Shown: piece after piece, positions 60,255 to 64,000 of the stretch | How the letters are laid out: every line of letters begins with the position of its first letter | How positions within the stretch are numbered: position 1 is the first letter of the stretch | Assembly (NCBI RefSeq): GCF_005876985.1 | Contig: NZ_VAHD01000002.1 | Span: forward strand, 124,001 to 188,000 | Length of the DNA stretch: 64,000 nt | From: Rhodoferax bucti | GTDB lineage: Bacteria > Pseudomonadota > Gammaproteobacteria > Burkholderiales > Burkholderiaceae_C | Direction: 5' to 3' | Notes under the pieces: generated by a model | Databases searched by the model: none | Seen by the model: the letters and a program-made list of their open reading frames with translations, nothing else | Told to the model about the DNA's origin: nothing | Program-made: the position numbers and the translations under genes

Positions 60255-62213
60255 ATGAAAGCGCTTCGCATAGTCGGGTGGGTGGTTCTGGCGGTGGTGG
60301 GCCTGTTGGCCGTGGCGGTGGGCGCCTTGTTTGCGCTGTTTGATGGCGACAAGATCAAGGCCGAAATCAGCCGCACCGTACTGGAGCAAAAGCAGCGCAC
60401 GCTGGTGATTGCGGGCAAGCCCCAGCTCTCGGTGTGGCCGGATGTGGGCATTCAGCTTGACGGCGTCACCCTCTCGGAGCGGGGCTGCAGCACCGAGTTT
60501 GCGGCCCTGCAGTCGGCCCGCGTTTCGGTGGCGGTGATGCCGCTGCTGAGCAAACAAGTGCAGGTGCGCGCTCTGGACGTGACCGGCCTCAAGGCCACCC
60601 TCATCAAGCGCAAAGACGGCAGCCTGAACATTGCCGACCTGCTGGGCGACCCAAGCGCCCAGCCCGCGCCGGCCGATGCACCTGCGCAGCCGGCAGAGCC
60701 CCTCAAGATCGACGTGGCTGCCATTCGCATTGCCGATGCCCAGCTCACTTGGCGCGACGAGCAGGCTGGCAGCACCACCAACATCAACAACCTGAGCCTG
60801 TCCACCGGCCATGTGCAGGCGGACACGGGCGCTAAAACGGCCAATATCGAAAAGCTGAGCCTCGCCATCAAAGGCCGGGCCGGGGCCGACGGCTTCAGCC
60901 TCGCGCTGGACGCGCCCAAACTGGCTTTGTCGCCCGCCCGCTCCAGCGGCGAGGCAGTCACCCTGAGTGCGGGTGTGCAGGGCAGTGGCCGCAGTGCACT
61001 GCTGAAGCTGGCGCTGAGCGGGGTAGAGGGTAATGCCGACGCCATTCGCATCAGCAAGCTCACCGGCAGCCTGGACCTGGCCCACCCCGACATGCCCATG
61101 AAGCAGCTCAGTCTGCCGCTGAATGGCAGTCTGCAAGTGAACCTGGCGCAGCAAAGCGCGGCCTTGGCCCTTGCTACCAAGTTTGATGAATCCAACATCT
61201 CCACCAAGCTCAACGTGGCCAGGTTCGCGCCTCTGTCGCTGGGCTTTGACCTGGACATTGACCAGCTGAATGTGGACAAATATCTGCCGCCCAAACCTGC
61301 GAGCGAGGCATCGGCCAAAGAGGCTACGGGCAAAGATGCGACCATCAACCTGGCCGCCCTCAAAGGGCCCACGGTGCAGGGCAACATCCACATCGGCAGC
61401 CTGCAGGTGGCCAAGCTCAAGCTGGCGCAAATCAACGCCAAGCTGGGGTTGGCCGGTGGCAAGCTCGATGTGGCGCCGCTGAGCATGAAGCTCTATGAAG
61501 GCAGCACCAGCGGCAGCGTGTCGGTGAACGCCAATGACAACCAGATCGCCCTGCGCCAGAACCTGCAGGGCGTGAGCATCAACCCGCTGATGAAAGACCT
61601 GCTGAACAAAGACATGCTCGAAGGCCGCGGCAACATCACGCTGGATGTGAACACCCGCGGCGAGACGGTGAGCGCGTTCAAAAAGGTGCTGGGCGGCAGC
61701 GCGGCAGTGGCGCTCAAAGACGGCGCCATCAAGGGCATCAACCTCGCGCAAAGCCTGCGCGATGTGAAAGCCAAGCTGGGCCAGGCGGACAGCACCCAGG
61801 CGGCCAATGCGAGCCAGAAGACCGACTTTTCGGAACTGACTGCCAGCTTCAAAATCGCCAACGGCGTGGCCCGCAACGACGACCTGAGCATGAAGTCCCC
61901 CTTCATCCGGCTGGGCGGTGCGGGCGATATCGATGTGGGTGCGGGCCAGATGAACTACCTGGCCAAGGCCACGGTGGTGGCCAGCGGCGAAGGGCAGGGT
62001 GGCAAAGACGCCAACCAGCTCAAAGGCCTGACCGTGCCGGTGCGCCTGAGCGGCCCGTTTGAGGCGCTGAGCTACAAAATCGAATTCGGCGCCATGCTGG
62101 AAGACGCCACCAAGGCCAGGGTGGAAGAGAAAAAGCAGGAGATCAAAACCAAGGTCGAAGACGCCGTGAAAGACAAGGCCAAAGACCTGTTCAAGGGCTT
62201 GCTGGGCAAGTGA
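60255..62213 (+). CDS. AsmA family protein
   Basis: 652 residues. One N-terminal transmembrane helix (ALRIVGWVVLAVVGLLAVAVGALFALF) anchors a long periplasmic beta-rich body with the AsmA N-terminal region (KAEISRTVLEQKQRTLVIAGKPQLSVWPDVGIQLDGVTLSE) and the C-terminal AsmA_2-type block (LEGRGNITLDVNTRGETVSAFKKVLGGSAAVALKDGAIKGINLAQ). AsmA-like proteins are now regarded as bridge-like phospholipid transporters between membranes. The C-terminal tail is highly charged. ATG preceded by AGGGG. Confidence 0.93.
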   Translation: MKALRIVGWVVLAVVGLLAVAVGALFALFDGDKIKAEISRTVLEQKQRTLVIAGKPQLSVWPDVGIQLDGVTLSERGCSTEFAALQSARVSVAVMPLLSKQVQVRALDVTGLKATLIKRKDGSLNIADLLGDPSAQPAPADAPAQPAEPLKIDVAAIRIADAQLTWRDEQAGSTTNINNLSLSTGHVQADTGAKTANIEKLSLAIKGRAGADGFSLALDAPKLALSPARSSGEAVTLSAGVQGSGRSALLKLALSGVEGNADAIRISKLTGSLDLAHPDMPMKQLSLPLNGSLQVNLAQQSAALALATKFDESNISTKLNVARFAPLSLGFDLDIDQLNVDKYLPPKPASEASAKEATGKDATINLAALKGPTVQGNIHIGSLQVAKLKLAQINAKLGLAGGKLDVAPLSMKLYEGSTSGSVSVNANDNQIALRQNLQGVSINPLMKDLLNKDMLEGRGNITLDVNTRGETVSAFKKVLGGSAAVALKDGAIKGINLAQSLRDVKAKLGQADSTQAANASQKTDFSELTASFKIANGVARNDDLSMKSPFIRLGGAGDIDVGAGQMNYLAKATVVASGEGQGGKDANQLKGLTVPVRLSGPFEALSYKIEFGAMLEDATKARVEEKKQEIKTKVEDAVKDKAKDLFKGLLGK

Positions 62214-62235
62214 GCAGCGCGCAGTGAGTTTGTAT

Positions 62236-62287
62236 TTGCTCCTATTTTAGGAGCTGCCCGCGCATATTCCATGAGCGCTAGAGGCCG
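62236..62287 (+). repeat. Dispersed palindromic repeat, copy 9
   Basis: TTGCTCCTATTTTAGGAGCTG followed in pattern by CGCGCA and GCGCTAGAGGCC. GCTCCTA/TAGGAGC form a perfect hairpin, the counterpart of GCTAT/ATAGC in other copies. Intergenic. Confidence 0.8.
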
Positions 62288-62310
62288 ATTTGGCACTCAA
62301 CCCCGAGTGA

Positions 62311-62787
62311 TCAGGCTTTGGCCTTGGGCTTGCGTTGGCGTTCGATCAGCAGGGCGCGGCAGCTGCCGTTGATGACGCGCAGCTCGGCCAGGGTGGCGTC
62401 GATCTGGGCGCGCTTTTTCTCCAGCTCGGTGATCTCGTTGTCGGTGCGGGAGATGACGTATTGCAGCTGCTGCGCGCGGCCTTCGCCGTGGTCGCCATAC
62501 AAATCGAGATAGGTTTTGATTTCTGAGAGCGGCGAGCCGATGGCCTTGGCCCGCAGGATCAGGGCCAGCCGCGCCCGGTCGCGCCGGGTGTAGACGCGGG
62601 CGCCGTTCACCCGGCGGGGGGCGAGCAGGCCCTTGTCTTCATAAAAGCGCAGCGCCCGCAGGGTGATGCCGAACTCCCGGCACAGCTCGGTGATGCCGAA
62701 GAGTTCGGTGGTGCCCTCGTCGCGGTGGGAGTCGACAAACGCTTGCGCGTCGGTCAGGGCGTCGGGCACAGGGGCATTTTTGGCCAT
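62311..62787 (-). CDS. MerR family transcriptional regulator
   Basis: 158 residues. MerR HTH (LFGITELCREFGITLRALRFYEDKGLLAPRRVNGARVYTRRDRARLALILRAKAIGSPLSEIKTYLDLY) and a C-terminal coiled coil. No metal-binding Cys. The sequence is like the LiuR group that controls leucine/isovalerate or acyclic terpene degradation, which fits the acyl-CoA carboxylase gene nearby. Confidence 0.88.
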   Translation of the reverse strand: MAKNAPVPDALTDAQAFVDSHRDEGTTELFGITELCREFGITLRALRFYEDKGLLAPRRVNGARVYTRRDRARLALILRAKAIGSPLSEIKTYLDLYGDHGEGRAQQLQYVISRTDNEITELEKKRAQIDATLAELRVINGSCRALLIERQRKPKAKA

Positions 62788-62795
62788 GCGCAGGG

Positions 62796-63092
62796 TCAGA
62801 TCACGCGTTGCAGGCGCATGGCCACACCCATGTTGCCGCTGACCTTGAGTTTGCCGGCCATGAAGCCGGTGGCGGGCTCCAGGTCGCCGTCCAGCATGGC
62901 TTGCAGGTTGTCCAAGGTGATACCCACAGTGCAGTCGGTATCGGTGTCGGTGTTGCTAACCGTGTTGGGGGTGCTGGCACCGTCGATGACGATGACGCCG
63001 TCAGCGCCCATGTCGAACTTCAGGGTGGCGTTGAGGCCGCTATCAATGCCCACTTTGGCGCGGATGGCTTGGGTTGCGGATTCGAGGGACAT
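62796..63092 (-). CDS. SCP2 sterol-binding domain protein
   Basis: 98 residues from the ATG at 63092: MSLESATQAIRAKVGIDSGLNATLKFDMG ... GVIVIDGASTPNTV ... DCTVGITLDNLQAMLDGDLEPATGFMAGKLKVSGNMGVAMRL, the full single-domain SCP2 fold that binds fatty acyl chains or sterol-like lipids. It lies 8 bp upstream of the MerR gene on the same strand. Confidence 0.92.
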   Translation of the reverse strand: MSLESATQAIRAKVGIDSGLNATLKFDMGADGVIVIDGASTPNTVSNTDTDTDCTVGITLDNLQAMLDGDLEPATGFMAGKLKVSGNMGVAMRLQRVI

Positions 63093-63249
63093 GTGGTGTT
63101 CTCCGGTGTCGGGTAAATCGAATGGACCGTGGCGGATGGTAGTGGCCGAGCATAACGTAAGGCACAGTGAAAACACCTATACGGCAACTGGTTGACGTTA
63201 ACGTCACCCTGGCCTCTAATGCGTCAAGCAACTCAGAAAGCCCAGACCT

Positions 63250-64000
63250 ATGCCTGCCCTGCGTTCCAAGATCAACCCGCGATGCTATGCCTTTGCCGCC
63301 AATGCCCAGCGCATGCAGGGCCTGCTGGCCGAGGTGCAGCGCTTGCAGGACATGGTGATTGCCGAGTCGGAAAGCAAGCGCGAAAAGTTTGAGAAGCGCG
63401 GCCAGCTGTTGCCGCGTGAACGCGTGGCCCGCCTGCTGGACCGCAACTCGCCGTTCCTGGAGCTGAGCCGCTTGGCAGGCCTCAACATGCACGACGACGA
63501 CGGCAAAAAGGCCGTGCTGGGCGGCGGCTCCATCATCGGCATCGGCACCGTGGCGGGCAAGCGCTGCCTGATCTCGGTGAACGACAGTGCGGTCAAAGGC
63601 GGCACGGTTGCACCCATGGGCCTCAAGAAGGCGCTGCGCGCCCAGGAGGTGGCCCTGCAGAACAAGCTGCCGGTGATTTACCTGGTGGAGAGTGGCGGCG
63701 CCAACCTGATGTACCAGTCGGAAATCTTTGTGGAGGGCGGGCGCAGCTTTGCCAACCAGGCGCGCATGTCGGCAGCGGGTATTCCGCAAATCTCGGTGGT
63801 GCATGGCTCCAGCACGGCGGGTGGCGCGTATCTGCCGGGTTTGTCGGACTACGTGGTGTTGGTGCGCGGGCGCAGCAGCATCTACCTGGCAGGCCCCCCC
63901 TTGGTGAAAGCCGCCATCGGCGAGGACTGCACAGACGACGAGCTGGGTGGCGCCGAGACGCATGCGCAAGTGACCGGCCTGGGTGAGTACCTCACTGAAG
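63250..64000 (+). CDS. Acyl-CoA carboxylase, carboxyltransferase (beta) subunit, partial
   Basis: Open to the window end. The visible 250 residues begin MPALRSKINPRCYAFAANAQRM and include KRGQLLPRERVARLLDRNSPFLELSRLAGL, the acyl-CoA-binding GTVAPMGLKKALRAQEVALQNKLPVIYLVESGGANLMYQ and the HGSSTAGGAYLPGLSDYVVLVRG loop. This is the type found in methylcrotonyl-CoA (LiuB) and geranyl-CoA (AtuC) carboxylases. The two cannot be separated here. The biotinylated subunit is expected downstream, outside the window. Confidence 0.9.
   Translation, partial: MPALRSKINPRCYAFAANAQRMQGLLAEVQRLQDMVIAESESKREKFEKRGQLLPRERVARLLDRNSPFLELSRLAGLNMHDDDGKKAVLGGGSIIGIGTVAGKRCLISVNDSAVKGGTVAPMGLKKALRAQEVALQNKLPVIYLVESGGANLMYQSEIFVEGGRSFANQARMSAAGIPQISVVHGSSTAGGAYLPGLSDYVVLVRGRSSIYLAGPPLVKAAIGEDCTDDELGGAETHAQVTGLGEYLTE

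Noticed and set aside
60195-61751. A 518-residue minus-strand open frame
   Set aside because: Antisense to the AsmA-family gene, with no recognisable motif and shadow-type composition.

Overview
The window comes from a GC-rich betaproteobacterium of the family Comamonadaceae, most like Rhodoferax and its relatives. This rests on the gene order ftsY / M16 proteases / rsmD / coaD / ferredoxin / pth / rplY / prs / tRNA-Gln / ispE / lolB / mutM / mutY / rapZ / recN / nadK / hrcA, and on two intergenic repeat families that I recognise from that group. It is an inference from protein and gene-order resemblance, not a database match.

Host segment 1 (1-38754). An rRNA-methyltransferase-like gene, katG, a patatin, a periplasmic binding protein and a pirin-DoxX/LysR divergon come first. 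A six-gene minus-strand operon (cupredoxin, cytochrome c, di-heme peroxidase, MsrP, MsrQ, small membrane protein; 11995 down to 8080) follows. Next come an Hsp70-like gene coupled to an esterase, oleate hydratase, an EamA exporter and a YnjB-type binding protein. The long core block that follows covers protein targeting, tRNA and ribosome maintenance, PRPP and isoprenoid synthesis, lipoprotein sorting, DNA repair (mutM, mutY, recN) and heat-shock control (hrcA).

Genomic island (about 38796-57661, 18.9 kb). It lies inside the anticodon loop of a tRNA gene with anticodon CAT. The 5' half of that tRNA is stranded at 38755-38795 and the 3' half at 57653-57697, joined by the 9-bp core CTCATAATC. 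A DUF4102-type tyrosine integrase sits at the right end, and TTGCTAC arm-type sites lie at both ends. Just inside the left end the island carries a complete tRNA(CAT) gene (39017-39357) interrupted by a 264-nt group I intron between anticodon and position 37, exactly where the island's own att core would be. The reading is that the island breaks an important tRNA and brings a replacement whose intron hides it from the integrase. Island genes include a filamentous-phage-type Rep, AlpA/excisionase-like regulators, a C39-like peptidase with an unknown partner, a six-gene chaperone operon, a lone MazE-like protein, a second tyrosine recombinase and an AbiEi/AbiEii toxin-antitoxin pair.

The chaperone operon (44063-52020) encodes a small HTH protein, a GrpE-like protein, an 830-residue Hsp70 with extra domains, a Cdc48/FtsH-type AAA+ ATPase, a membrane-anchored peptidoglycan-binding protein with seven 31-residue Cys repeats, and a J-like protein without an HPD motif. 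I know of no characterised system with this set. Its position among mobile and abortive-infection genes makes a defence or element-maintenance role plausible but unproven.

Host segment 2 (57662-64000). The tRNA terminator, a PEP-CTERM protein, a SPOR lipoprotein, a 'translational machinery' protein, an AsmA-family protein, and a MerR / SCP2 / acyl-CoA carboxylase group, the last cut by the window end.

Nine copies of a roughly 50-bp palindromic repeat are scattered over the host segments, several inside coding sequence. I found none in the island.
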